A stretch of DNA of 64,000 bases, taken from NCBI RefSeq assembly GCF_040137905.1, contig NZ_JBEFDG010000044.1, positions 67,969 through 131,968 on the forward strand, in the 5' to 3' direction. Shown here piece after piece: positions 43,714-52,788 of this stretch. The stretch comes from Corticimicrobacter sp040137905. GTDB taxonomy: Bacteria > Pseudomonadota > Gammaproteobacteria > Burkholderiales > Burkholderiaceae_B. A program made the translations under genes and the position numbers. A model generated the notes under the pieces. It saw only the letters and a list, made by a program, of their open reading frames with translations. It was not told where the DNA came from and did not search any database. Each line of letters starts with the position of its first letter. The first letter of the stretch is position 1.

Positions 43714-43820
43714 CTCGACGCCACGATGGACAGCACCAGTCCGAGCACGCCGACCAGCAGCAGGGTCTGCAGGATGCTCAGCCCCTGGCAGCGATTCTTG
43801 TTGGATGTGTCCACACTCAT
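43704..43820 (-). CDS. Small membrane peptide between TerC and hemC
   Basis: A 38-residue ORF with Lys/Asn/Arg-rich start and a C-terminal hydrophobic helix (about 18-36: TLLLVGVLGLVLSIVASRW), ending ten bases inside hemC. AAGGAG lies about 12 bp before the ATG at 43820. Small single-helix proteins like this are found before hemC in some relatives, but I know no function. Coding status rests on the ribosome binding site, the gap it fills and the helix; it is not certain. Confidence 0.5.
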   Translation of the reverse strand: MSVDTSNKNRCQGLSILQTLLLVGVLGLVLSIVASRWL

Positions 43821-43848
43821 GGTCACGCAGCTCCTTTCATTGCAATCA

Positions 43849-44556
43849 TCAGGCCTGACGGGCCTTGCGGTTGCGGCGCTCACCGAGCACACGCCCGACA
43901 CCGACCACCAGCAGAGCGCCCGCGATCTCAAAGCCCAATTTGACCACGGTCACAGGCTCGCCCCATTGATTTGTGACAAGCACATCTGTCACCAGCATGC
44001 CGCCTGCGATCCAGCCCAGCAGCGCAGCCCCGAAGGTCACCACTACCGGGTAGCGGTCGATCAGCTTGAGCACCAGCGTACTGCCCCAGATGATGATCGG
44101 CACACTGACCAGCAGACCGAAGATAACCAGCGCCAACTGGTGATCGGCATGGGCCCCCTGCGCGGCACCGGCAATGGCGATGACATTGTCCAGGCTCATG
44201 ATGAAATCTGCCACGATAATGGTTTTGATCGCAGCCAGGATCGAGGCACTGCCCTGGATATTGGCATGTTCATCCTCGTCGGGCAGCATCAGCTTGATGC
44301 CGATCCAGACCAGCATGAGCGCACCGGCGATCTTGAGGAACGGTACGGCCAGCAGCGTCAGGGCAAAGAAGATCAGGATCACCCGCAGGACGATGGCACC
44401 AGCCGTGCCCCAGAGAATGCCCTTGAGCCGCTGCGCAGGGGCCAGGTTGCGGCAGGCCAGGGCAATGACGACCGCGTTGTCTCCTCCCAGCAGGATATCG
44501 ATCAGGATGATCTGGAATACGGCGGCCCAACTGACCGTCTGCAAAAATTCCATCAT
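43849..44556 (-). CDS. TerC-family integral membrane protein
   Basis: A 235-residue protein with about seven membrane helices starting MMEFLQTVSWAAVFQIILIDILLGGDNAVV, where the GGDNAVV and SLDNVIAIAGAA motifs (Asp residues in helices 1 and 5) mark the TerC/Alx/YjbE group. Characterised relatives export manganese. The start is ambiguous between two adjacent Met codons. No yybP-ykoY Mn riboswitch was recognised in the about 160 bp upstream. It precedes the small peptide and hemC. Confidence 0.92.
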   Translation of the reverse strand: MMEFLQTVSWAAVFQIILIDILLGGDNAVVIALACRNLAPAQRLKGILWGTAGAIVLRVILIFFALTLLAVPFLKIAGALMLVWIGIKLMLPDEDEHANIQGSASILAAIKTIIVADFIMSLDNVIAIAGAAQGAHADHQLALVIFGLLVSVPIIIWGSTLVLKLIDRYPVVVTFGAALLGWIAGGMLVTDVLVTNQWGEPVTVVKLGFEIAGALLVVGVGRVLGERRNRKARQA

Positions 44557-44716
44557 GTTGTGGGTGTCCTGTCTGCGGAGGTAAGGTCGTAAAGGGGGCT
44601 ATTGTAATCCAGGCAGCCGCCACCCTCGCGCCGACAGCGCAACCAGAAATCCATGCAGACAAAGCGCTGGAATGTGCACTACCATCCGGTCGAAATCGCC
44701 ACGATGGATAAATGTG

Positions 44717-45418
44717 CTACAGCGCCGGCACCGCACTTACTTCGGCCACTCGCTGCGCAGCAGCATGAATGCGCTTGCGGCTGTCACCCAGTACATCGCG
44801 CATGTTTTCCATGAATGCAGCACTGATATGCGCAGGTGCCGTCTCTGGCCTGCCAGCCTCGAAAGGAGGAGCGGGTGCGTACTCCAGCATCAACTGAATA
44901 TATTGTGCGATATCCGTGCCACACACCTCTGCAACCAGAGTCAGGGCAAAATCGATGCCGGCAGTAATGCCACTACCCGTCATGATATTGCCATCGCGCA
45001 CCACCCGGTCATCACCAACAACCGCACCGAACTCGACCAGCATATGCCGCCACGCCCAGTGCGTGGTCGCACGTCGCCCTTTCAGAAGACCTGCGGCCCC
45101 GAGAATCAGCGAGCCGGTACAGACTGATGTCACATAGTCGGCCTTTGCTGCCAAACGCTGAATCGCAGCAATGAACACCGGGTTTTCCATCGCCTGGAAA
45201 CACCCCAGACCGCCGGGCACGCATAACACCTGACACGACTGAATCGCCTCGAGATCGACAAGATTGCTGAAGGTCAGCCCATCGGCACAGATCGGCAGTC
45301 CACCGAGCGAAGCAACCCGCACATCGACTTCGGGCAGGCTGCTCAGAACCTGATGGGGCCCCGTAAAATCGAGGTGTGTCACCCCTTTGTAAAGCGGAAT
45401 CACGACCGTAATCATCAA
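44717..45418 (-). CDS. DJ-1/PfpI family protein (isonitrile hydratase-like)
   Basis: A 233-residue protein of the class I glutamine-amidotransferase-like DJ-1/PfpI superfamily. The nucleophile-elbow Cys is in VTSVCTGSLILGAAG near residue 97, with LDFTGPHQVL early and GRRATTHWAWRH after; this arrangement matches the isonitrile hydratase InhA and the N-terminal domain of GlxA regulators. It ends in an Ala/Arg tail. It is divergent from a GlxA-type regulator over a 103-bp gap and may be controlled by it. The substrate is unknown. Confidence 0.88.
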   Translation of the reverse strand: MMITVVIPLYKGVTHLDFTGPHQVLSSLPEVDVRVASLGGLPICADGLTFSNLVDLEAIQSCQVLCVPGGLGCFQAMENPVFIAAIQRLAAKADYVTSVCTGSLILGAAGLLKGRRATTHWAWRHMLVEFGAVVGDDRVVRDGNIMTGSGITAGIDFALTLVAEVCGTDIAQYIQLMLEYAPAPPFEAGRPETAPAHISAAFMENMRDVLGDSRKRIHAAAQRVAEVSAVPAL

Positions 45419-45521
45419 TGCATCCTAGTCATAGCACCGAGTACATTCTTGGCCTCAGCTTGCCCATTTTATGAGTGATAGAATCCGTCCGAAATGACAT
45501 CTATCCCTCAATAAAAGACAA

Positions 45522-46472
45522 ATGCACCATATTGGGTTTTTTATCTACCCGGGACACCAGATGCTCGATCTGGCAGGACCACTCTGTGCTTTCGAGTTCA
45601 CACGGCACACTTTGGGTTACCAGCATTACGCGCTCAGCACACTGTCTGTATCTGGAGGCACCATCGTCAGCAGCGGTGGTGTTGGCATTGACAGTTCGCG
45701 TGCCGACGACGCATTACTGGACACCCTGATCATCGTGGGCGGCGAGATCGATCAAATGCTGGACCGTGTGCAAATACAGGCCGTCACCGCACTGACACAA
45801 CAGGCCCCACGCATCGCCAGCATCTGCACAGGCGCATTTTTACTTGCGGCTGCAGGGCTGCTTGACGGTCATCGCGCCACGACACACTGGGCTTTTGCAC
45901 GTCAACTGCAACACCAGCATCCAAACATCAAGATAGAAGCAGACCAGATTTTTGTGGAAGACAACGCGATCTGGACCTCGGCTGGCGTGACTGCCGGCAT
46001 CGACCTGGCGCTGGCCTTGATTGAAAAGGACCATGGCAGCGACATCGCCCACAAGACTGCACAAGAACTTGTCGTTTATCATCGACGCCCTGGCGGGCAA
46101 TCACAATTCTCGCCGTTGTCCATCATGGCCCCCGAATCGGACCGCATTCGAATCGCGCTGACATTTATACGCAATCATCTACACGAACCCTTGCCGGTGT
46201 CTCGTCTCGCCGAAGCAGTACACCTGAGCGCAAGACAATTCAGTCGGTTGTTTCTGCACGAAACAGGAGACACGCCCGCCAAGGCAGTGGAGCGACTGCG
46301 GGCCGAAGCAGCAAGACTGCGCTTGCAGGACGGCTCTGAACCCGTTGAGCAGATTGCCCAAGCCGTTGGTTTCAGCGATCCCGAGCGCATGCGACGGGCT
46401 TTTACAAGAATCTATGGCATGCCTCCTCAAGCCATTCGTCGCCAACGCAATGCTACGCTGGCGACAGCATAG
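45522..46472 (+). CDS. GlxA-family transcriptional regulator (DJ-1 domain plus AraC-type HTH)
   Basis: A 316-residue regulator with an N-terminal DJ-1/PfpI domain (about 5-170, including MLDLAGPLCAFE and ASICTGAFLLAAAG) and a C-terminal AraC/XylS HTH (about 215-310, including PVSRLAEAVHLSARQFSRLF, HETGDTPAKAVERLR and QAVGFSDPERMRRAFTRIYG in part). GlxA-type regulators usually control neighbouring operons. Its best target here is the divergent DJ-1 gene. The sequence is lower in GC than its surroundings, so recent transfer of the pair is possible. Confidence 0.92.
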   Translation: MHHIGFFIYPGHQMLDLAGPLCAFEFTRHTLGYQHYALSTLSVSGGTIVSSGGVGIDSSRADDALLDTLIIVGGEIDQMLDRVQIQAVTALTQQAPRIASICTGAFLLAAAGLLDGHRATTHWAFARQLQHQHPNIKIEADQIFVEDNAIWTSAGVTAGIDLALALIEKDHGSDIAHKTAQELVVYHRRPGGQSQFSPLSIMAPESDRIRIALTFIRNHLHEPLPVSRLAEAVHLSARQFSRLFLHETGDTPAKAVERLRAEAARLRLQDGSEPVEQIAQAVGFSDPERMRRAFTRIYGMPPQAIRRQRNATLATA

Positions 46473-46502
46473 TATCCCCGCCGAATTTCTTGAGACCCAG
46501 GG

Positions 46503-46559
46503 AAAAAAGCCCCCACGCTTGTCGCTACGCGCCGGCGCTGCCTCCCGAGGGGACTTTTT
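46503..46559. repeat. GC-rich intergenic repeat-like element with an imperfect hairpin
   Basis: The stretch starts AAAAAAGCCCCCACGCTTG and ends CGAGGGGACTTTTT, so its ends pair into an imperfect stem. In the middle is a perfect 10-bp palindrome GCGCCGGCGC (46529-46538). The CCCCCACGCTTG...CCCGAGGGG pattern resembles a repeated intergenic element I know from many Burkholderiales genomes. It sits between the convergent glxA-like and sucD genes, next to the strong terminator. Confidence 0.6.
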
Positions 46560-46580
46560 GTCTTGGGTCGGCCCGGCGAC

Positions 46581-46616
46581 AAAAAAAACCGCCGGGCAAA
46601 GAACCCGGCGGTTTTG
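46581..46616 (-). terminator. Strong terminator of the sucCD operon
   Basis: A perfect 9-bp stem ACCGCCGGG/CCCGGCGGT with a 7-base loop is flanked by eight A on the left and TTTT on the right. On the minus strand it ends in eight T, so it mainly terminates sucD, but it could also work on the other strand for the glxA-like gene. Confidence 0.9.
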
Positions 46617-46635
46617 GCATGCAGACTGACAGCGC

Positions 46636-47529
<894 letters not shown>

Positions 47530-47551
47530 TTTTGAATATCCTTGGGCAAGA

Positions 47552-48712
47552 TTACTTGACGGCTGCAACAGCCTTGGTTGCCGCTTCGGCCATGGTATCG
47601 GCGCTGATGATGGGCAGGCCGGACTGGGCCAGCAGCTGCTTGCCGAGTTCTTCGTTGGTGCCCTTCATGCGCACCACCAGCGGCACGTTCAGGTTGACTG
47701 CCTTGCAGGCCGCGATCACACCTTCCGCGATCACGTCGCAGCGCATGATGCCGCCAAAGATATTGACCAGGATGGCCTTGACATCCTCATTCTTGAGCAT
47801 GATCTTGAACGCCTCGGTCACCTTCTCGGCCGTGGCACCGCCGCCGACGTCGAGGAAGTTGGCCGGCTCGCCGCCGAACAGCTTGATGGTATCCATGGTC
47901 GCCATGGCCAGGCCGGCACCGTTGACCAGGCAGCCGATGTTGCCGTCGAGCTGGATGTAGGCCAGGTCGAACTTGCTGGCTTCGATTTCAGCAGGATCCT
48001 CTTCGTCCAGATCGCGGTACTCGACGATCTCGGGATGACGGAACAGCGCGTTGGAGTCGAAATTGAACTTGGCATCCAGGGCGATGATATTGCCCTTGCC
48101 GTCACGGTTGAGCGGATTGATCTCGACCAGCGAGGCATCCGTCTCCATGTAGCACTGGTACAGCTTCTTGAAGACATCCACGGCCTGCTTGGCCGATTCG
48201 CCTTCCAGGCCGATCGCAGCAGCGATCCTGGCAGCCTGCGCATCTTCCAGACCGGTCAGCGGATCGATGTATTCGGTCACGATCTTCTCGGGCGTGGAAT
48301 GGGCCACTTCCTCGATGTCCATACCGCCTTCGCTCGAAGCGATGAAGGCCACCTTCTGGGTGGCGCGGTCGGTCACCACGGACGCATAGTATTCTTTCTG
48401 GATATCGGCCCCGTCTTCGATGTACAGGCGCTTGACCTTCTGTCCTGCCGGGCCGGTCTGGTGCGTGACCAGTTGCATGCCCAGGATGTCGGACGCCAGC
48501 TTGCGCACGTCATCGATCGACTTGGCCACCTTGACGCCGCCGCCCTTGCCGCGACCGCCTGCGTGAATCTGGGCCTTGACCACCCATACCGGGCCACCCA
48601 GCTTTTCGGCTGCGGCCACAGCCTCGTCTACCGAAAAAGCGGGAATGCCGCGCGGCACGGGCACGCCGAATTTTTTCAGCAGTTCCTTGCCTTGGTACTC
48701 GTGAATTTTCAT
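47552..48712 (-). CDS. sucC: Succinyl-CoA synthetase beta subunit
   Basis: A 386-residue ATP-grasp subunit beginning MKIHEYQGKELLKKFGVPVPRG, with the nucleotide-binding VVKAQIHAGGRGKGGGVK, EINPLNRDGKGN, and the C-terminal NIFGGIMRCDVIAEG and LVVRMKGTNEE motifs. It holds the nucleotide and succinate sites. It follows a DUF2889 gene by 18 bp and precedes sucD, forming a DUF2889-sucC-sucD operon on the minus strand. Confidence 0.98.
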   Translation of the reverse strand: MKIHEYQGKELLKKFGVPVPRGIPAFSVDEAVAAAEKLGGPVWVVKAQIHAGGRGKGGGVKVAKSIDDVRKLASDILGMQLVTHQTGPAGQKVKRLYIEDGADIQKEYYASVVTDRATQKVAFIASSEGGMDIEEVAHSTPEKIVTEYIDPLTGLEDAQAARIAAAIGLEGESAKQAVDVFKKLYQCYMETDASLVEINPLNRDGKGNIIALDAKFNFDSNALFRHPEIVEYRDLDEEDPAEIEASKFDLAYIQLDGNIGCLVNGAGLAMATMDTIKLFGGEPANFLDVGGGATAEKVTEAFKIMLKNEDVKAILVNIFGGIMRCDVIAEGVIAACKAVNLNVPLVVRMKGTNEELGKQLLAQSGLPIISADTMAEAATKAVAAVK

Positions 48713-48730
48713 GTGTTACCTGTCAGGACG

Positions 48731-49333
48731 TTAAGAAAAAGAAACAGTTGTCGGCGTTTCATGGCCGACATACCAGCGGGGATAATATTGTCTCACCACT
48801 TCGCCCTGCGTGCTCAACGCATGGCAACCATCAAGCTGGAACGGCTTGACCGTGCCCCCCTGGTCATCCTGGGGCGGGCGTCGATAGGTCATGGTCTGGA
48901 TGGCGACTGTCGGCAGCACGGCCGTCAGTTCACTCATGTGCGTACAGCCGGCATCGCGTCCGAAACGGGTGCGGACCTGCTGGCTAAAGCCCTTGAGCAG
49001 GTTCAGCCCGACCAGGCCGGCATAGGCCGGCTCGATGGCCTTGCAATGGTGATCGTAGGGTGCGCCATCATAGGCAGCACATGCGGCCACGATGCTGAAG
49101 TCCGCATTGATGGTGATACGCAGCGACATGTCATGGACCGGACGGCCACTGAGATGGGTACTGCCATCACTGCGGCCGAAATCGTAGTGCTTGATGTCCG
49201 TCAGCCGGGCCTCGAGATCCCAGAGACCGTCTTCGCGCTCATAGCTCTCGACCTGTATCGTGCGGCGATGCAGGGCTCGGCGTGATGAAACAGCAGGAGG
49301 TAGAGACATGGTGCAGGCCGGAATATCTGACAT
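48731..49333 (-). CDS. DUF2889 domain protein
   Basis: A 200-residue soluble protein with RRTIQVESYEREDGLWDLEARLTDIK (DUF2889 signature, cited in part), DGAPYDHHCKAIEPAYAGL and GCTHMSEL, which carry conserved His/Cys. The family is of unknown function and is often placed beside sucC or recX in Betaproteobacteria. The start at 49333 is followed by a second Met (MSLPPAVS), which could be the real start. It precedes sucC by 18 bp. Confidence 0.85.
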   Translation of the reverse strand: MSDIPACTMSLPPAVSSRRALHRRTIQVESYEREDGLWDLEARLTDIKHYDFGRSDGSTHLSGRPVHDMSLRITINADFSIVAACAAYDGAPYDHHCKAIEPAYAGLVGLNLLKGFSQQVRTRFGRDAGCTHMSELTAVLPTVAIQTMTYRRPPQDDQGGTVKPFQLDGCHALSTQGEVVRQYYPRWYVGHETPTTVSFS

Positions 49334-49396
49334 AAATCAAATCCGGTCGAGTATAGCGCACTCAGGTGTCTCGACTTCGATGTCTTATAGATGAAT

Positions 49397-49425
49397 CCGG
49401 TGTCCGGCCTGCGGCTGGACACCGG
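49397..49425 (-). terminator. Hairpin after metE
   Basis: A perfect 9-bp stem CCGGTGTCC/GGACACCGG with an 11-base GC-rich loop begins about 10 bp after the metE stop. There is no T-run, so it is a probable but unproven terminator. Confidence 0.55.
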
Positions 49426-49434
49426 CGGCTGCCA

Positions 49435-51732
49435 TCAGGCTGCTGCGCGCAGATCCTTGGCGGCCTGCACCATCGCCACCAGCGCAGCGCGGGTTTCAGG
49501 CCAGGCACGAGTCTTCAGGCCGCAATCCGGATTGACCCAGAGACGCTCCCTGGGCAGACGCGCGGCCGCCTTGTTCATCAGATCCACCATCCACTGGACT
49601 TCCGGCACATTGGGTGAATGGATGTCATAGACGCCCGGACCAATGTCATTGGGATAATGAAAGTCCTCGAATGCCTCCAGCAGCTCCATGTTGGAGCGCG
49701 AGGTTTCGATCGTGATCACGTCCGCATCCATGGCCGCGATCGAATCGATGATGTCGTTGAACTCCGAATAGCACATGTGGGTATGAATCTGTGTATCGTC
49801 CTGCACGCCCGAGGTAGAAAGGCGGAAGCAATCCACCGCCCAGTCCAGGTAATGTTTCCAGTCCGCCTTGCGCAGCGGCAGCCCTTCGCGGATGGCCGGT
49901 TCGTCGATCTGTATGACCTTGATGCCTGCGGCTTCCAGATCATTGACTTCATCGCGCAGCGCCAGCGCCAGTTGGCGGCAGGTGGTTTCACGCGGCTGGT
50001 CATCGCGCACGAACGACCACTGCAGGATAGTGACCGGGCCGGTCAGCATGCCCTTGACCGGACGCGCGGTCAGTGACTGGGCATATGACGACCAGCCCAC
50101 AGTCATCGGTGCCGGACGTGCCACATCACCAAAAATGATGGGCGGTTTGACGCAACGCGAACCATAGCTCTGCACCCAGCCATTGCGGGTGAAGGCAAAG
50201 CCGGCCAGCAGTTCACCGAAATACTCGACCATGTCGTTGCGCTCGGGCTCACCATGAACCAGCACATCAAGATCGATTTCTTCCTGGAAGCGGATCACGC
50301 GCTCGATCTCTTCACGAATGGCATGTTCGTACTGTGCATCCGACAGTGCGCCGGATTTCCAGTCGCGACGCAGTGTCCGGATTTCCTGGGTCTGAGGGAA
50401 GGAGCCGATCGTCGTCGTGGGGAAAGCCGGCAGTTCGAGCGCAGATTGCTGGCTGCTGATGCGGGCAGCAAAAGCGGCCCGGTCACGCGACACATTGCGG
50501 GACTCGGCCAGGCGCTGCGCCACGGCAGGATTGTGGATACGGGCCGAAGCACGACGCACGGCCAGCGCATTCTGCTGTATCGTCCAGTCGGCACGCGTAG
50601 CGTCGTTATCAATCCCATCCAGCTTGCGGGCCAGCAGGTTCAGTTCGGCCAGTTTCTGGCGGGCGAACGACAGCCAGCTCTTGAGTTCGTTATCGAGTTC
50701 GGTTTCCTGCTCCAGGTCAACCGGCACATGCAGCAGCGAACACGAAGGAGCCAGCCACAGACGATCGCCCAGCGCGGCCTTGACAGGGGCCAGTGCCGAC
50801 TCTGCAGACTCGAGATCAGTGCGCCAGATATTGCGACCGCTGATCCAGCCTGCCGACAGGACCTGATCTGGTCGCAGATCCGCTGCCACCAGCGCCAGTT
50901 GCTCCGGTGCACGCGACAGATCCACATGCAGTCCGGCCACGGGCAAGCCCGACGCCGTCGCCAGATTGTCTTTCAATCCATCAAAATACGTCGCCAGCAG
51001 GATCTTGACGGGAGCCGTCTGGAACTCGGCATAGACCTGACCAAAAGCCTCTTTCCAAGCCTGCGGCAAGTCCAGAGTCAGGATGGGCTCATCAATCTGC
51101 ACCCACTCGACACCCTGCCCCGCCAGGCGCTCCAATACCAGTCGATAGACAGGCAGCAGCGCCTCCAGCAGCTTCAGCTTGCCTTCATCCTGGGCACCAT
51201 CCTGAAAAGCGTCACCCTTGCCCAACCACAGCCAGGTCAACGGGCCAGGAATGACCGGCTTGACGGCATATCCCTGTGCACGGGCCTCATCCACCTGCTC
51301 GAACAGATATTCGCGGGCAATGCGGAACTGCTGGCTGGGCGACAGTTCGGGCACGATGTAGTGGTAGTTGGTATCGAACCATTTGGTCATTTCGCAGGCA
51401 GCTGCCGGCGTACCGGTCGGAGCACGGCCGCGCCCCAGGCGAAACAGCGTATCCAGATCGACAGGTGCACCAGCGGCCTGGCCAAAACGTGCGGGGATTG
51501 CACCCAGCAGCGTCGTCCATTCCAGGATCTGGTCATACCAGGCAAAATCGCCCACCGGCACGAACTTCAGACCGGCATCGGCCTGCTGCCGCCAGTGTCG
51601 GGCGCGCAGATCACGCCCGGCCTGCTCCAGCTCATCACGGCTTTGCTTGCCAGCCCAATACGCCTCGACTGCCCGCTTGAGTTCGCGCTGCACACCGATA
51701 CGGGGAAAACCAAGATTATGAATAACAGTCAT
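49435..51732 (-). CDS. metE: Cobalamin-independent methionine synthase
   Basis: A 765-residue enzyme that moves a methyl group from 5-methyltetrahydropteroyltriglutamate to homocysteine. It starts MTVIHNLGFPRIGVQRELKRA (family start; the 16 residues upstream in the open frame are not conserved). Zinc and substrate ligands are seen in HTHMCYSEFND and in WVNPDCGLKTR near the C-terminus, with TTIGSFPQTQEIR in between. It is divergent from metR over 132 bp. It is close to E. coli MetE in length (753). Confidence 0.97.
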   Translation of the reverse strand: MTVIHNLGFPRIGVQRELKRAVEAYWAGKQSRDELEQAGRDLRARHWRQQADAGLKFVPVGDFAWYDQILEWTTLLGAIPARFGQAAGAPVDLDTLFRLGRGRAPTGTPAAACEMTKWFDTNYHYIVPELSPSQQFRIAREYLFEQVDEARAQGYAVKPVIPGPLTWLWLGKGDAFQDGAQDEGKLKLLEALLPVYRLVLERLAGQGVEWVQIDEPILTLDLPQAWKEAFGQVYAEFQTAPVKILLATYFDGLKDNLATASGLPVAGLHVDLSRAPEQLALVAADLRPDQVLSAGWISGRNIWRTDLESAESALAPVKAALGDRLWLAPSCSLLHVPVDLEQETELDNELKSWLSFARQKLAELNLLARKLDGIDNDATRADWTIQQNALAVRRASARIHNPAVAQRLAESRNVSRDRAAFAARISSQQSALELPAFPTTTIGSFPQTQEIRTLRRDWKSGALSDAQYEHAIREEIERVIRFQEEIDLDVLVHGEPERNDMVEYFGELLAGFAFTRNGWVQSYGSRCVKPPIIFGDVARPAPMTVGWSSYAQSLTARPVKGMLTGPVTILQWSFVRDDQPRETTCRQLALALRDEVNDLEAAGIKVIQIDEPAIREGLPLRKADWKHYLDWAVDCFRLSTSGVQDDTQIHTHMCYSEFNDIIDSIAAMDADVITIETSRSNMELLEAFEDFHYPNDIGPGVYDIHSPNVPEVQWMVDLMNKAAARLPRERLWVNPDCGLKTRAWPETRAALVAMVQAAKDLRAAA

Positions 51733-51852
51733 ATCCAAATACCACCCACGAGAAGGTTCAGAATCCATGCCTGCTTTCAAGAACAGGCTTTCAGGATGGG
51801 TATTCTGGAGGATCGACGCTACAATGCAAAATCAATGTCTTCATCCATAAGT

Positions 51853-51865
51853 TGAACAAAATTCA
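51853..51865. promoter_or_regulatory. MetR-type binding site overlapping the metR start codon
   Basis: TGAA-CAAAA-TTCA is an exact match to the MetR consensus TGAA-N5-TTCA. Its last base is the A of the metR ATG. It is the only full match in the metE-metR gap; several single TTCA half-sites lie closer to metE. Confidence 0.7.
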
Positions 51866-52788
51866 TGCTTGAGCTCAGACACCTCGAAACCATTCACGCC
51901 ATTCATGAAACCGGATCGCTCAACGAGGCCGCCGATCGGCTTCACGTCACTCAATCGGCCCTGTCACATCAATTGCGCGATCTTGAGACGCGTCTCGGCG
52001 TCGCCCTGCTCAACCGGCGCACCCGGCCAGCACGCCTGACTACGGCAGGCCTGCGCGTATTGTCATTGGCAGAAGATGTCCTGCCGCGTATCCGCAACAC
52101 GGAACGCGAACTGCAACGGCTGGCTCAGGGGCGCAGCGGCCGCCTGCACCTGGCCATCGACTGCCACTCGTGCTTCCAGTGGCTGATGCCGGCACTCGAC
52201 AATTTTCGCCAGCAATGGCCCGACGTTACGCTGGATCTGTCTGCAGCCTTCTCGTTTGCCCCACTGCCGGCCCTGGTCCGCGGCGATCTCGATCTGGTCA
52301 TCACCTCCGATCCGGCACCGCTGGACAACGTGCAATACCTGCCACTGTTCAGCTATGAACTGGTGCTCGCGGCCAACCGGGCCAATCCGATCTGCAAGCA
52401 GGACTATGCCCACCCCGAGGACCTGTCCAGCCAGACACTGATCACCTACCCGGTGGATCGACAGCGACTCGATGTCTATACGGTATTCATGGACCCCGCT
52501 GAAGTAGAGCCTGCAGCAGTGCGCACAGCAGAGTTGACGCCCATCATTCTGCAGCTGATTGCCAGCGGTCGCGGCGTGGCTGCCCTGCCGAACTGGGCAT
52601 TGATGGAGTACATGCAGCACGACTGGCTGGCTGTCTGCCGATTGGGTGCCGAAGGCATCTGGCGCACGCTCTATGCCACCGTACGCACCGAAGATGTGGA
52701 TGCGCCCTACATCCAGGATTTCATGGACGTGGCACGTACCGTCTGCTTCAAGAATCTGACGGGCATCCGCCAGCCAGGATCTTCTTGA
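51865..52788 (+). CDS. metR: LysR-type regulator MetR
   Basis: A 307-residue LysR-family protein with a winged HTH at about 2-60 (LEIRH-type LELRHLETIHAIHETGSLNEAADRLHVTQSALSHQLRDLE, cited in part) and an effector domain including FQWLMPALDNFRQQWPDVTLDLS. MetR responds to homocysteine and controls metE. Position divergent from metE and the MetR-box overlap support the name. Its last 41 bp overlap the 3' end of recX on the other strand. Confidence 0.93.
   Translation: MLELRHLETIHAIHETGSLNEAADRLHVTQSALSHQLRDLETRLGVALLNRRTRPARLTTAGLRVLSLAEDVLPRIRNTERELQRLAQGRSGRLHLAIDCHSCFQWLMPALDNFRQQWPDVTLDLSAAFSFAPLPALVRGDLDLVITSDPAPLDNVQYLPLFSYELVLAANRANPICKQDYAHPEDLSSQTLITYPVDRQRLDVYTVFMDPAEVEPAAVRTAELTPIILQLIASGRGVAALPNWALMEYMQHDWLAVCRLGAEGIWRTLYATVRTEDVDAPYIQDFMDVARTVCFKNLTGIRQPGSS

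Noticed and set aside
44557..44716. A yybP-ykoY manganese riboswitch before the TerC gene
   Set aside because: The typical conserved junction sequences could not be found in the about 160 bp upstream.
50254..51855. A 533-codon open frame on the plus strand opposite metE
   Set aside because: Antisense shadow of metE; Gln/Arg/His-rich composition typical of such frames.
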